NCBI RefSeq assembly: GCF_030518795.1
Contig: NZ_CP130427.1
Span: 3,348,001-3,412,000, forward strand
Origin: Micromonospora sp. NBRC 110009
GTDB taxonomy: Bacteria > Actinomycetota > Actinomycetes > Mycobacteriales > Micromonosporaceae
Length of the DNA: 64,000 bases
Reading direction: 5' to 3'
Part shown: positions 23,906 through 31,574 of the stretch, piece by piece
How the letters are laid out: the number at the start of each line of letters is the position of its first letter
Position numbering within the stretch: the stretch's first letter is position 1
Notes under the pieces: model-generated
Seen by the model: only the letters and a program-made list of their open reading frames with translations
Databases searched by the model: none
What the model was told of the DNA's origin: nothing
Position numbers and translations under genes: made by a program

Positions 23906-24306
23906 CCGGAGGCGCGGCGGGTGAGCAGGGCGATGGTGGCCCGACCGTCGGCGGCCCGGGCGGACGCCGCGGTGGTCAGCGCGGTGAGCACCTTCCAGGC
24001 GAAGGACGACTCGGAGGGCAGCGTGGCGCCCCGGACCGTCGGCACGGTCACCTCGACCGTGAGCGCGTCCTCGGTGACCGCGAACCGGCACTCCAGCTCG
24101 GCGTTGCGGGTGGCGATGGCGAGCAGCATGGCGCAGGCCTCGTCGACCGCGATCCGCAGGTCCTCGATCTCGTCGAGGGCGAACTGGAGGCGGGCCGCGA
24201 GGCCGGCCGTCGCGGTGCGGAGCACACCCAGGTAGCCGCCGTCGGCGGGCACGGTGAGGTGCACGACGTCGTCGTCGGTCGTCGGCTGGCCGGTCAGTTG
24301 AGTCAC
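23899..24306 (-). CDS. RsbW-like serine-kinase/anti-sigma ATPase (HATPase_c_2), without a sigma partner
   Basis: This 135-residue Bergerat-fold protein resembles RsbW/SpoIIAB anti-sigma factors. The N box is seen as LRIAVDEACAMLLAIA (helix with E/D and a modified asparagine position), and the C-terminal part as SSFAWKVLTALTTAAS. The G1/G2 boxes are weak, so ATP binding may be degenerate. Unlike rsbW-sigF operons there is no sigma gene next to it; it is the last gene after sodN and a GNAT on the minus strand. GTG 24306 has GGGGGGATGAGG just upstream. Confidence 0.72.
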   Translation of the reverse strand: MTQLTGQPTTDDDVVHLTVPADGGYLGVLRTATAGLAARLQFALDEIEDLRIAVDEACAMLLAIATRNAELECRFAVTEDALTVEVTVPTVRGATLPSESSFAWKVLTALTTAASARAADGRATIALLTRRASGY

Positions 24307-24338
24307 GCCTCATCCCCCCGGTGCCGGACTCTACCCGG

Positions 24339-24863
24339 TCAGGCGCGCGGGTGGGTGGGCGCGGCCGTCGCCTGTGCGGCTAGTTCGTGCAGGGCCGGGC
24401 CGGCGAGCCGATAGGGCACCCACTCGTCCATCGGGTTCGCCCCGATCCGGGCGTAGAAACGGGCCGCCGGGTTCCAGTTGATCATCCACCAGTCCAGCCG
24501 CCGGTAGCCGCGCTCGACACAGATCGCGGCGAGGGTGGCCAGCAGCAGGCGACCCGCGCCGGTGCCCCGGGCGGCCGGGCGGACGTAGAGGTCCTCCAGG
24601 TAGATGCCGTGTACGCCCTCCCAGGTGGAGAAGTTGAGGAACCAGAGGGCGAAGCCGATCGGTCGGTCGGTGGCGTCGACCGCGACGTGCCCGTAGAGCG
24701 CCGGCGCAGTCGTGAAGAGTGCGGCGGTGAGCTGCTCCTCGGTGAGGTGGCACTGCTCGGGGGCGCGCTCGTAGTCGGCGAGTTCGTGCACCATCGCGAC
24801 GACGGCCGGCACGTCCTCGGGACGCGCCGGCCGGATCGTCGGTGCCTGGGCGGGCAGGCTCAC
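24339..24863 (-). CDS. GNAT N-acetyltransferase, diamine/thialysine-type
   Basis: This 174-residue GNAT has the features of the spermidine/thialysine acetyltransferase group: an N-terminal IRPARPEDVPAVVAMVHELA, DYERAPEQ, LTEEQLTAALF, the central FSTWEGVHGIYLEDLYVRP, the acetyl-CoA loop ARGTGAGRLLL and WNPAARFYARIGA near the end. The substrate is probably a polyamine or an aminoalkyl amino acid, by family. GTG 24863 overlaps the sodN stop (GTGA), so it is translationally coupled to Ni-superoxide dismutase, which is unusual company for this enzyme. Confidence 0.83.
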   Translation of the reverse strand: MSLPAQAPTIRPARPEDVPAVVAMVHELADYERAPEQCHLTEEQLTAALFTTAPALYGHVAVDATDRPIGFALWFLNFSTWEGVHGIYLEDLYVRPAARGTGAGRLLLATLAAICVERGYRRLDWWMINWNPAARFYARIGANPMDEWVPYRLAGPALHELAAQATAAPTHPRA

Positions 24864-25264
24864 GCCTGCTTGGTCTCCCAGAAGATCTTCGAGATCTCGT
24901 CGATCTTCTGCAGCAGCTGGTCGGCGATGGCCGGGTCGGTCGCCCCCTTGGCGCCGGCGGAGCCCGCGAGCTTGGTGGTCTCGTTGAAGAGCTGGTGCAG
25001 GTTCGGGTACTTCTCGAAGTGCTGCGGCTTGAAGTAGTCGGTCCAGAGCACCCAGAGGTGGTGCTTGACCAGCTCGGCCCGCTGCTCCTTGATGATGATC
25101 GCCCGGGTGCGGTACTCCGGGTCGGTGTTCGACTGGTACTTCTCGCAGATCATTTTGACCGACTCGGCCTCGATCCGGGCCTGCGCCGGGTCGTACACGC
25201 CGCACGGAAGGTCGCAGTGGGCGCTGGCGGTCACACGCGGCGTGAGGATGCGAGGAAGGCGCAT
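24860..25264 (-). CDS. sodN: nickel superoxide dismutase
   Basis: Ni-SOD dismutates superoxide in a hexameric cytosolic enzyme. The 134-residue precursor has a 16-residue N-terminal extension (ending TASA) before the nickel hook HCDLPCGVYD. Cleavage exposes His1, Cys2 and Cys6 as nickel ligands. The rest matches the four-helix family (IIIKEQRAELVKHHLWVLWT and YFKPQHFEKYPNLHQLF). The start ATG 25264 follows GGAGG. The divergent gene encodes the SodX protease that performs the cleavage. No other SOD is in the window. Confidence 0.97.
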   Translation of the reverse strand: MRLPRILTPRVTASAHCDLPCGVYDPAQARIEAESVKMICEKYQSNTDPEYRTRAIIIKEQRAELVKHHLWVLWTDYFKPQHFEKYPNLHQLFNETTKLAGSAGAKGATDPAIADQLLQKIDEISKIFWETKQA

Positions 25265-25349
25265 CAGGGTCCTCCATGGGATGTTTGCGATGATCGGAGA
25301 CGACATTACTCCTGGACATGCTCCCCGGCGGGCGAGAGGTGAAACCCCG

Positions 25350-25706
25350 GTGCGTGCCGCGAACCAGCCCGGCGTGCCGGGGTTGCCCGGGCCGCTGGCG
25401 GCGGTGCTGGTCACCGGCCCGTCCATGGTGCCGACGCTGCGGCACGGCGACGCCGTGCTGGTGCGTACCGGGGGGCGGCCGGTGCACCCCGGCGACGTCG
25501 TGGTGGCGGTCTTCCGCAGCCGCCCCGACCTGCTCGTGGTCAAGCGCGCGGTCCGGCCGCAGGACGGCGGCTGGTGGCTGCGCGGCGACAACGACCTGGT
25601 CACCGACGACTCCCGGGCGTACGGCGTGGCGGACGTGCGCGGCCGGGTGGTGGCCCGGTACTGGCCGCGTCCCGGACTCGTCACGGGGCGGCGGCCACGG
25701 ATATGA
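25350..25706 (+). CDS. sodX: nickel-type superoxide dismutase maturation protease
   Basis: This S26 (signal-peptidase-like) protease is predicted to remove the SodN N-terminal peptide. The nucleophile serine is in VTGPSMVPTLRHGD, the lysine in LLVVKRAV, and the family's GDN in LRGDNDLVTDDSR. There is no membrane segment, in keeping with a cytosolic substrate. GTG 25350 has GAGAGG 10 nt upstream and gives 118 residues; ATGs at 25281 and 25290 would add an N-terminal tail overlapping the sodN promoter. It is divergent from sodN, so one short shared region controls both. Confidence 0.9.
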   Translation: MRAANQPGVPGLPGPLAAVLVTGPSMVPTLRHGDAVLVRTGGRPVHPGDVVVAVFRSRPDLLVVKRAVRPQDGGWWLRGDNDLVTDDSRAYGVADVRGRVVARYWPRPGLVTGRRPRI

Positions 25707-25845
25707 CCCCGCTCACATCCGAGCGCCGGATGCCTGACTATGCTCGGAAAGTGCCCGGGTGACCCCCGCACCGCCGCCCCGCTCGCCGCTGACCATGGCG
25801 CGCCGAGCCGGCCGGTCCGTCTGCTCGACAGATCCTGGAGTCACC

Positions 25846-27021
25846 ATGTCTTCGTCCACCCCGGACCTCGCTGATCCCGTCTTCCGGCTGCACGCCGGCG
25901 GCAAGATGGCCGTCGCCGCCACCGTGCCGCTCACCAGCCGGGAGGACCTCTCCCTCGCGTACACCCCCGGGGTTGCCCGGGTCTGCGAGGCGATCGCCGC
26001 CGACCCCGACCTCGCCGACGACTACACCTGGGTGTCGCACACCGTCGCCGTGGTCACCGACGGCTCCGCCGTGCTCGGCCTGGGCAACATCGGGCCGCGC
26101 GCGGCGCTGCCGGTGATGGAGGGCAAGGCGGTGCTCTTCAAGCAGTTCGCGGGGGTGGACGCGGTGCCGATCTGCCTGGACACGCAGGACGTGGACGAGA
26201 TCGTGGCCGCGGTGCGGGCGCTCGCCCCCTCGTTCGGCGGGATCAACCTGGAGGACATCAGCGCCCCGCGCTGCTTCGAGGTGGAGCGCCGGCTGGACGA
26301 GGCCCTGCCGATCCCGGTCTTCCACGACGACCAGCACGGCACCGCGATCGTGGTGCTGGCCGCGCTGCGCAACGCGGCGACCCTGCTCAACCGCAAGCTC
26401 GGCGACCTGCGGGTGGTGGTCAGCGGGGCCGGCGCGGCCGGCGTCGCGGTGACGAAGATGCTGGTCGCCGGGGGAGTGAACCCGGATCAGGTGGTGGTCT
26501 GCGACTCCCGGGGCATCATCGGCCGGCATCGCGAGCTGACCGGGACCAAGGCCGAGCTGGCCGAGACCACCAACGCCGAGGGCCGGCAGGGCGACGTCAC
26601 CGAGGCGCTGCGCGACGCGGACGTGCTGGTCGGCGTCTCCGGCGGGCAGATCCCCGAGGCGGCGGTGGCCGGGATGGCGCCCGGCGGCATCGTCTTCGCG
26701 CTGGCCAACCCCACTCCGGAGGTGCACCCGGAGGTGGCCGCCCGGCACGTCGCGGTGGTCGCCACCGGCCGCAGCGACTACCCCAACCAGATCAACAACG
26801 TGCTCGCCTTCCCCGGTGTGTTCCGCGGCGCGCTGGACGCCCGGGCCACCCGGATCACCGACGGGATGAAGGTGGCCGCGGCCGACGCCATCGCCAACGT
26901 GGTCGCCGAGTCGCTGACCGCCGAGGCGATCGTGCCCTCGCCGCTGGACCCGCGGGTCGCCCCGGCGGTCGCCGAGGCCGTCGCCGAGGCCGCCCGCCGC
27001 GACGGGGTCGCCCGCCGCTGA
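25846..27021 (+). CDS. NAD(P)-dependent malic enzyme
   Basis: Malic enzyme oxidatively decarboxylates malate to pyruvate and provides NAD(P)H. The 391-residue protein is the short bacterial form without a phosphotransacetylase-like tail. Visible motifs are SLAYTPGVARVCEAI (catalytic tyrosine), VTDGSAVLGLGNIGP, LEDISAPRCFEVERRL and IPVFHDDQHGTAIV (metal ligands), and the dinucleotide fold VVVSGAGAAGVAVTKML. ATG 25846 has CTGGAG at 25835-25840; upstream ATGs are less likely. A GC-rich repeat element starts 2 bp after the stop and may act as its terminator. Confidence 0.93.
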   Translation: MSSSTPDLADPVFRLHAGGKMAVAATVPLTSREDLSLAYTPGVARVCEAIAADPDLADDYTWVSHTVAVVTDGSAVLGLGNIGPRAALPVMEGKAVLFKQFAGVDAVPICLDTQDVDEIVAAVRALAPSFGGINLEDISAPRCFEVERRLDEALPIPVFHDDQHGTAIVVLAALRNAATLLNRKLGDLRVVVSGAGAAGVAVTKMLVAGGVNPDQVVVCDSRGIIGRHRELTGTKAELAETTNAEGRQGDVTEALRDADVLVGVSGGQIPEAAVAGMAPGGIVFALANPTPEVHPEVAARHVAVVATGRSDYPNQINNVLAFPGVFRGALDARATRITDGMKVAAADAIANVVAESLTAEAIVPSPLDPRVAPAVAEAVAEAARRDGVARR

Positions 27022-27023
27022 CC

Positions 27024-27077
27024 GGAAGGAAGGGGCCCTTCTTATCGTGTTTTGCATAGGAAGAGCCCCTTCTTAAC
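27024..27077. repeat. Micromonospora-type GAAGGGGCCCTTC repeat element, likely terminator
   Basis: Two imperfectly palindromic copies of a GAAGGGGCYCTTC core (27029-27041 on the plus strand, and on the minus strand within 27060-27074) face each other across the AT-rich loop TATCGTGTTTTGCATA. Each core is also nearly self-complementary. It immediately follows the malic enzyme stop and precedes the promoter of the next gene. Elements of this look are, from memory, frequent between genes in Micromonospora genomes. Confidence 0.6.
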
Positions 27078-27105
27078 GGGCGCTCAGCTTGTTACCGTGC
27101 CGATC

Positions 27106-28059
27106 ATGCGTGCTGCCTTCGCCTCGGCCCTGGACGCCGACAACCCGCTCGCCGCGCTCACCGTCGGCGACCGCCCCGAGCCGACCCACCCGCAGGACGA
27201 CTGGGTCACCGTGCAGGTACGGGCCAGCTCGCTCAACCACCACGACCTCTGGTCGCTGCGCGGGGTCGGCCTCACCGCCGACCAGCTCCCGATGATCCTC
27301 GGCTGCGACGCGGTCGGCACCGACCCGGACGGCAACGGGGTGGTCATCTACCCCGTGGTGACCACCCCGGGCGACCCCCGTGGGGTCTCGATCCTCTCCG
27401 AGCACTTCCCCGGCACCTTCGCCGAGCGGGTGGCCGTGCCCCGGATGAACCTGCTGCCGCTGCCGGACGGCCTGTCCGCGACCGACGCGGCCTGCCTGCC
27501 CACGGCCTGGCTCACCGCGTGGCGCATGCTCACCACCAAGGGCCGGGTCGACGAGGGCGAGTCGGTGCTGGTCCAGGGGGCCGGCGGCGGCGTCGCCACC
27601 GCGGCCGTCGCACTCGCCGTCGCGCTCGGCAAGCGGGTGTACGCGACCAGCCGCGACCCCGCCAAGCGGGAGCGGATCAGCGCGCTGGGCGCGACCGCGG
27701 TGGAGCCCGGCGCCCGGCTGCCCGAGCGGGTCGACGTGGTGATCGAGACGGTCGGCGCGGCCACCTTCGACCACTCGCTGAAGTCCGCCGCGCCGATGGC
27801 CCGGATCGTGGTCTCCGGCGCCACCGCCGGTTACGAGCCCAAGGTCAACCTGCGCCGGGTCTTCGCCATGCAGCTGGCGATCCTGGGCACCTCGATGGGC
27901 ACCCCGGACGAGCTCACCCAGCTGCTCGCGTTCTGCGCCGAGCACGAGGTGCGCCCGGTGATCGACAGCGTGGTGCCGTTCAGCCGGATCGATGAGGCAT
28001 TCGCCCGCCTGCACTCCGGCGACGTCTTCGGCAAGGTCGTCATCGACCACACCGCCTGA
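27106..28059 (+). CDS. MDR-superfamily zinc-less alcohol dehydrogenase/quinone oxidoreductase
   Basis: This 317-residue medium-chain dehydrogenase/reductase has an N-terminal GroES-like part (VQVRASSLNHHDLWSL), the GCDAVG turn, the PTAWLTAWRML helix and a Rossmann segment VLVQGAGGGVATAAVALAVAL followed by an RDP phosphate-binding stretch, suggesting NADPH. Structural zinc cysteines are absent, as in quinone oxidoreductases. The substrate is unknown. TACCGT (27093-27098) precedes the ATG by 7 nt without an RBS, so the transcript is probably leaderless. The gene is bracketed by two related GC-rich repeat elements. Confidence 0.85.
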   Translation: MRAAFASALDADNPLAALTVGDRPEPTHPQDDWVTVQVRASSLNHHDLWSLRGVGLTADQLPMILGCDAVGTDPDGNGVVIYPVVTTPGDPRGVSILSEHFPGTFAERVAVPRMNLLPLPDGLSATDAACLPTAWLTAWRMLTTKGRVDEGESVLVQGAGGGVATAAVALAVALGKRVYATSRDPAKRERISALGATAVEPGARLPERVDVVIETVGAATFDHSLKSAAPMARIVVSGATAGYEPKVNLRRVFAMQLAILGTSMGTPDELTQLLAFCAEHEVRPVIDSVVPFSRIDEAFARLHSGDVFGKVVIDHTA

Positions 28060-28066
28060 CGGCGTC

Positions 28067-28109
28067 AGGAAGGGCCCCTGCGCCACCGGAAGCGTCGGGG
28101 CGCCTCCCT
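28067..28109. repeat. degenerate GGAAGGGCCCC repeat/terminator between convergent genes
   Basis: AGGAAGGGCCCC (from 28067) and GGGGCGCCTCCCT (28097-28109) form an imperfect inverted repeat that resembles the element at 27024-27077. It lies between the oxidoreductase gene and the convergent lipoprotein hydrolase and overlaps the latter's stop. Confidence 0.45.
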
Positions 28110-29070
28110 ACAGGTGGTCGTCGAGGGTGGCGAGGCCGCCGCGGGCGGCGTCGGCGGGGAGCCGCTTCTTCGCCGCCGCGTCGCCGTAGAGCGACCAGCG
28201 GAGGAACTCGACGGTGGTGTCCTCGACCACCCGCAGCGCCTTCCCGTCGGCGAGCAGGGCCCGGCCGTGGTCGCCCTTCGGCAGGCTGAGCATCGCCTTC
28301 GGCCAGGGCACCGCGTCGTAGACCGCCTTGCCGGAGGCGTAGCTCACCACCTCGTCGGCCTCGCCGTGCACGAAGAGCTGCGGCGCGGCCGCCCCGGCGA
28401 AGGCGGTGCCGACGCCGAGCGCGGTGCCGGCGAAGACGATGCCGGCGTCCAGCCGCTCGTCCCGCCCGGCGGTGAAGAGCCCGATCGTGGTCACCCCGCC
28501 CGCGCTGTGCCCGGCCGCGGCCACCCGGTCCGGGTCCAGCCGGCCGCGCAGTGGGTCACCCGCCCTGCCGTTCAGCGCGAGCACCTGGGTCAGCGCGTAC
28601 GACACGTCGGCGGGCTGGTTGAGCACGTCGAGCGGGTTGCCGTCGCCGCCGGCCCCGGTGTGCGGGAACTTCGGCGCGGCCACCACGAACCCGGCCGACG
28701 CCCAGCGGCTCAGCAGCAGCTGGTAGTCCTCCGGCCGGGCCCCCAGCCCGTGGCTGAACATCACCACCGGGAACCGCCCGGCCGCGGCCGGCGCGGACCG
28801 CTCCGGCTCGCCGCCGGCCTCGCCCCGGGCCGGGTACCAGATGGTCACCGGCAGCGGGCGGTCGCCGTCGCGGTTCAGCTTCAACTGGCGTACGCCGACC
28901 GCGAAGCTCTCGGCGGGGGCGTGCCCGGCGGCGACGCGCGGTGCCGGCGTGCTCGCCTTCGGCGGCGCGCTCGGCGCGGGCCGCTGCACCGGGGCGGTGC
29001 CGCCGGAGCAGCCGGCCAGTCCGGCGGTGAGCAGCGCGGCGGTGACCAGGGCGGTAGGGCGACGGAGCAT
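28108..29070 (-). CDS. secreted lipoprotein alpha/beta hydrolase (PAF-acetylhydrolase/chlorophyllase-like)
   Basis: This 320-residue lipoprotein has a signal peptide with the lipobox LAGC (Cys21), a Pro/Ala linker, then an alpha/beta hydrolase: FSHGLGARPEDY (oxyanion side), AAGHSAGGVTTI (nucleophile serine), VHGEADEVV (aspartate) and LPKGDHG (histidine). The triad is complete, suggesting an esterase acting outside the membrane. ATG 29070 follows a CACAAT hexamer by 7 nt with no RBS, so it is probably leaderless. A clear paralogue lies at 29715-30644 in the same orientation. Confidence 0.83.
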   Translation of the reverse strand: MLRRPTALVTAALLTAGLAGCSGGTAPVQRPAPSAPPKASTPAPRVAAGHAPAESFAVGVRQLKLNRDGDRPLPVTIWYPARGEAGGEPERSAPAAAGRFPVVMFSHGLGARPEDYQLLLSRWASAGFVVAAPKFPHTGAGGDGNPLDVLNQPADVSYALTQVLALNGRAGDPLRGRLDPDRVAAAGHSAGGVTTIGLFTAGRDERLDAGIVFAGTALGVGTAFAGAAAPQLFVHGEADEVVSYASGKAVYDAVPWPKAMLSLPKGDHGRALLADGKALRVVEDTTVEFLRWSLYGDAAAKKRLPADAARGGLATLDDHL

Positions 29071-29141
29071 GAAGACGATTGTGCCTCGCGATCCGGCCCG
29101 GCCGGCCGGACATCGGCCCAGGGTGAGCGGATCGGCACACC

Positions 29142-29702
29142 TCAGCGCGGCGGCCGGGCGAGCCGGCTCTCCCGCAGCCGGGCGAGGTCGGTGGCGTCCT
29201 TCGGCCGGCGGGGCCGCTCCGGCATCCAGACCGGGTACATCTCCTTGAACTCGATCTGCGCGGCCACGCTGATCACCGGCGCGGTGAGCGGGCCGAGCCG
29301 GCCCGGCGGGCCGGCCAGCATGCCGTCGGGCAGCGGCGTGCCCGCCCACGCCCCGGCGCCGACCACCACCCGGCCCTCGGCGTCCCGGTCCAGGTACGCG
29401 AAGCTCAGCTCGACATCGTCGCGGAGCAGGTCGAGCTGCCGTTCGACCGGCATCCGGGGGTCGGGCCGCCAGCCCTGCCCGCCGAGCCGGGCGGCCAGCG
29501 GGCCGCCGTCCCGCCGCCAGCAGTACCAGTCGACGTCGACGTGCGGCCGGGTCACCTCGCCGAGGTGGAAGTCCATCGCCCAGCCGCCGCGCAGCCACAC
29601 CGGGATGCCGGCCGACCCGGCCAGCTCGCCCACCTCACGGATCGCCTCGAGTTGCCGTGCCGCCAGCCCGTCCACCCGGGCGACGCTACCCGTGGCGGGC
29701 AC
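29142..29702 (-). CDS. ANT(2'')-like nucleotidyltransferase (aminoglycoside/lincosamide adenylyltransferase fold)
   Basis: This 186-residue protein has the minimal nucleotidyltransferase core: VWLRGGWAMDFHLGEVTRPH followed by VDVDWYCW, giving the GG-W pocket and the metal aspartates of the D-x-D type. The pattern matches the family that includes ANT(2'') aminoglycoside adenylyltransferase and Lnu-type enzymes. A resistance function is possible but not shown; chromosomal homologues often have unknown substrates. It sits between two paralogous lipoprotein hydrolases, all on the minus strand. GTG 29702 is assumed as the start. Confidence 0.68.
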   Translation of the reverse strand: MPATGSVARVDGLAARQLEAIREVGELAGSAGIPVWLRGGWAMDFHLGEVTRPHVDVDWYCWRRDGGPLAARLGGQGWRPDPRMPVERQLDLLRDDVELSFAYLDRDAEGRVVVGAGAWAGTPLPDGMLAGPPGRLGPLTAPVISVAAQIEFKEMYPVWMPERPRRPKDATDLARLRESRLARPPR

Positions 29703-29714
29703 CGGCGTGGGGGC

Positions 29715-30644
29715 TCAGCCGGGCAGGGCGCGCGTGATCAGTGAGGTGGTGCCGGGCAGGCGCGCGTCGGCCGGCAGGCGGCGGAGGGCGGGCCGGTCGT
29801 CGTACAGGGTCCAGCGAAGGAAGTCGGTGGTGGTGGCCAGGACCTGGGCGAAGCCGGGACGGCCCGGGGTCAGGTACTCGCCGTGGCCCTGGCCGGGGAG
29901 GCTCAGGAAGGCGGCCGGCCCGAGGCTGCGGGCGTACGCGGCCCGGCCGACCGACTCCGGCACGATCGCGTCGGCGGCGCCGTGCACGAACAGCAGCGGC
30001 GCGACCGGCCCGGCGAAGCTGCCGGCCAGCCCGCCGCCGGCGATCACGATGCCGGCGCGCAGCCGGGCCGAGTGCCCGGAAGTGAACATGCCGGCCGTGG
30101 TGAAACCGCCCGCCGAGTGCCCGGCCGCGGCGATCCGCGCGACGTCCAGATGCCCGGCGAGCGGGTCGGCGGCGCGGGTGTCGAGGCGTACCAGGTGGCG
30201 GATGAGCCGCCACCCGTCGGCGGGCTGGTTGCGGACGTCGGCGCGGGTGAAGTCGCGGGCCCGCAGGTTGGTGCGCGGGTAGGTCGGCGCGGCCACCACG
30301 AAGCCGGCGGCGGCCCAGCGGGTGGTCAGCGGCGCGTGCAGCTCGGGCAGGCTGCGCAGGCCGTGGCTGTAGATCACCACCGGGAACCGTCCGGCGGCCA
30401 CCGGGGCGCCCGGCCGGACGACCGGCCCGGCCGACGCCGGGGTGGCGGACTCCGTCGGATACCAGACGGTGACCGGCAGCGGCCGGGCGCCGCCCGGGTC
30501 GACGACGATCTGCCGTACCCCGACCGCGTACGCCCGCGGTGGGACGTGCCGGGCGGTGACCGGGGGACCGTCGTCGGTCGCGGCGGTGGCCGGGCCGCAG
30601 CCCGCCAGCAGCGCCGTCACCAGCGCGGCGGCCAGCCGCTGCAC
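29715..30644 (-). CDS. secreted lipoprotein alpha/beta hydrolase, paralogue
   Basis: This protein has about 309 residues and the same plan as its neighbour at 28108-29070: lipobox LLAGC, then RAYAVGVRQIVVDPGGARPLPVT (compare the first copy), IYSHGLRSLPELH, AAGHSAGGFTTAGMF with the nucleophile serine, VHGAADAIVPES and LPGQGHGEY. The overall similarity implies duplication. GTG 30644 is preferred, with AAAGG 6 nt upstream; GTG 30650 is an alternative. The substrate is unknown; an ester or lipid at the cell surface is likely. Confidence 0.82.
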   Translation of the reverse strand: MQRLAAALVTALLAGCGPATAATDDGPPVTARHVPPRAYAVGVRQIVVDPGGARPLPVTVWYPTESATPASAGPVVRPGAPVAAGRFPVVIYSHGLRSLPELHAPLTTRWAAAGFVVAAPTYPRTNLRARDFTRADVRNQPADGWRLIRHLVRLDTRAADPLAGHLDVARIAAAGHSAGGFTTAGMFTSGHSARLRAGIVIAGGGLAGSFAGPVAPLLFVHGAADAIVPESVGRAAYARSLGPAAFLSLPGQGHGEYLTPGRPGFAQVLATTTDFLRWTLYDDRPALRRLPADARLPGTTSLITRALPG

Positions 30645-30807
30645 CCTCACCCTTTCACGGTAGGCACCGGGTGGCCGGCCGGGCCCCGCCGTCCGGACCG
30701 GCTGTCGCCGCCACCCGGCCGGCACCCGCCTCCACCGGCCGGACCGGATTGCCGGCGCCGGCCGGGCGGGACCCTGCGGGTGGACAGGCTTCGCTAAGGT
30801 CACGCCC

Positions 30808-30978
30808 ATGTCCGACAACTACACCGACCCGAGCGGCAACACGGCGCAGTTCCGCGCCTTCGTCGACTCTCCCGAGCCCGCCGCCGCGGCGCAGACCCCG
30901 TCCCGGCTGCCGCTGATCGCCGGCATCGGCGTCGCCGTCGTGGTGGTCGCCCTGATCGCCTGGCTGGTGCTGGGCTGA
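30808..30978 (+). CDS. 56-residue single-pass membrane protein
   Basis: This short protein begins MSDNYTDPSGNTAQFRAFVD and has a polar N-terminal half and a C-terminal helix (LPLIAGIGVAVVVVALIAWL) ending two residues before the stop, suggesting a tail-anchored topology. TAAGGT (30795-30800) precedes the ATG by 7 nt, a textbook leaderless arrangement. The following DUF3592-like frame begins inside its stop codon region, so the two are probably cotranscribed. The function is unknown. Confidence 0.75.
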   Translation: MSDNYTDPSGNTAQFRAFVDSPEPAAAAQTPSRLPLIAGIGVAVVVVALIAWLVLG

Positions 30979-31565
30979 CCGAGCCGGCCGGCGCCGCGCC
31001 CGCGCGGCGCCGGATCCGGTGGCTGCCGGCGCTCGGCGGTCTGCTCCTGATGCTGGCCGGTCTCGGTTGGGCCGGGGCGGTCGGGGCCACCAAGTGGCAC
31101 CTGCACGCCAAGGCCGAACGGCTGCGCGCCGAGGGCGTCCCGGAGCGGGCCACGGTGGGCGACCGGCGGAACACCGTCGGCCGGGGCGGCGGGACCGACA
31201 CCGTCCAGGTCTGGTACACCCACGGCGGCAGCACCTACTCGACCCGCATCCCCTGCGGGAGCGCGCGCGGCTGCATGGCGGAGCCGCCGGCGGAGATGAC
31301 CGTCTGGGTAGATCCGGCCCGGCCGGCGGAGTTCGTCGCCGAGAACGGGCACACCGACGACTCGCTGCGCATCTCCAACGCGTGGGCCGGGCTGCCGTTC
31401 GGGCTGGTGGTGGCCGCCCTGGGCGCGTGGCTCACGGTGCCCGTCACCAGGCCGGCCGGGCCGGCCACCCGGCGGCTCCCGGTGCGCCGCGGTCCCGGGC
31501 CCGACCGTCTCCGGCGCGGCGGCCGGTCGCGGGTGCGGCAGCGTCGCCGGCGCGCCCGCCGCTGA
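30975..31565 (+). CDS. DUF3592-like membrane protein, probable non-canonical start
   Basis: These roughly 196 residues have two transmembrane segments (WLPALGGLLLMLAGLGWAG and LPFGLVVAALGAWLTVPVT) around an extracytoplasmic beta domain containing a cysteine pair (IPCGSARGC), the DUF3592 layout, and an Arg-rich tail. The first standard start, ATG 31050, would cut the first membrane helix in half. The only upstream in-frame candidate is CTG 30975, which overlaps the preceding stop, so coupled CTG initiation is proposed. It ends 9 bp from the convergent ackA stop. Confidence 0.65.
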   Translation: MTEPAGAAPARRRIRWLPALGGLLLMLAGLGWAGAVGATKWHLHAKAERLRAEGVPERATVGDRRNTVGRGGGTDTVQVWYTHGGSTYSTRIPCGSARGCMAEPPAEMTVWVDPARPAEFVAENGHTDDSLRISNAWAGLPFGLVVAALGAWLTVPVTRPAGPATRRLPVRRGPGPDRLRRGGRSRVRQRRRRARR

Positions 31566-31574
31566 CCGGGCGGA

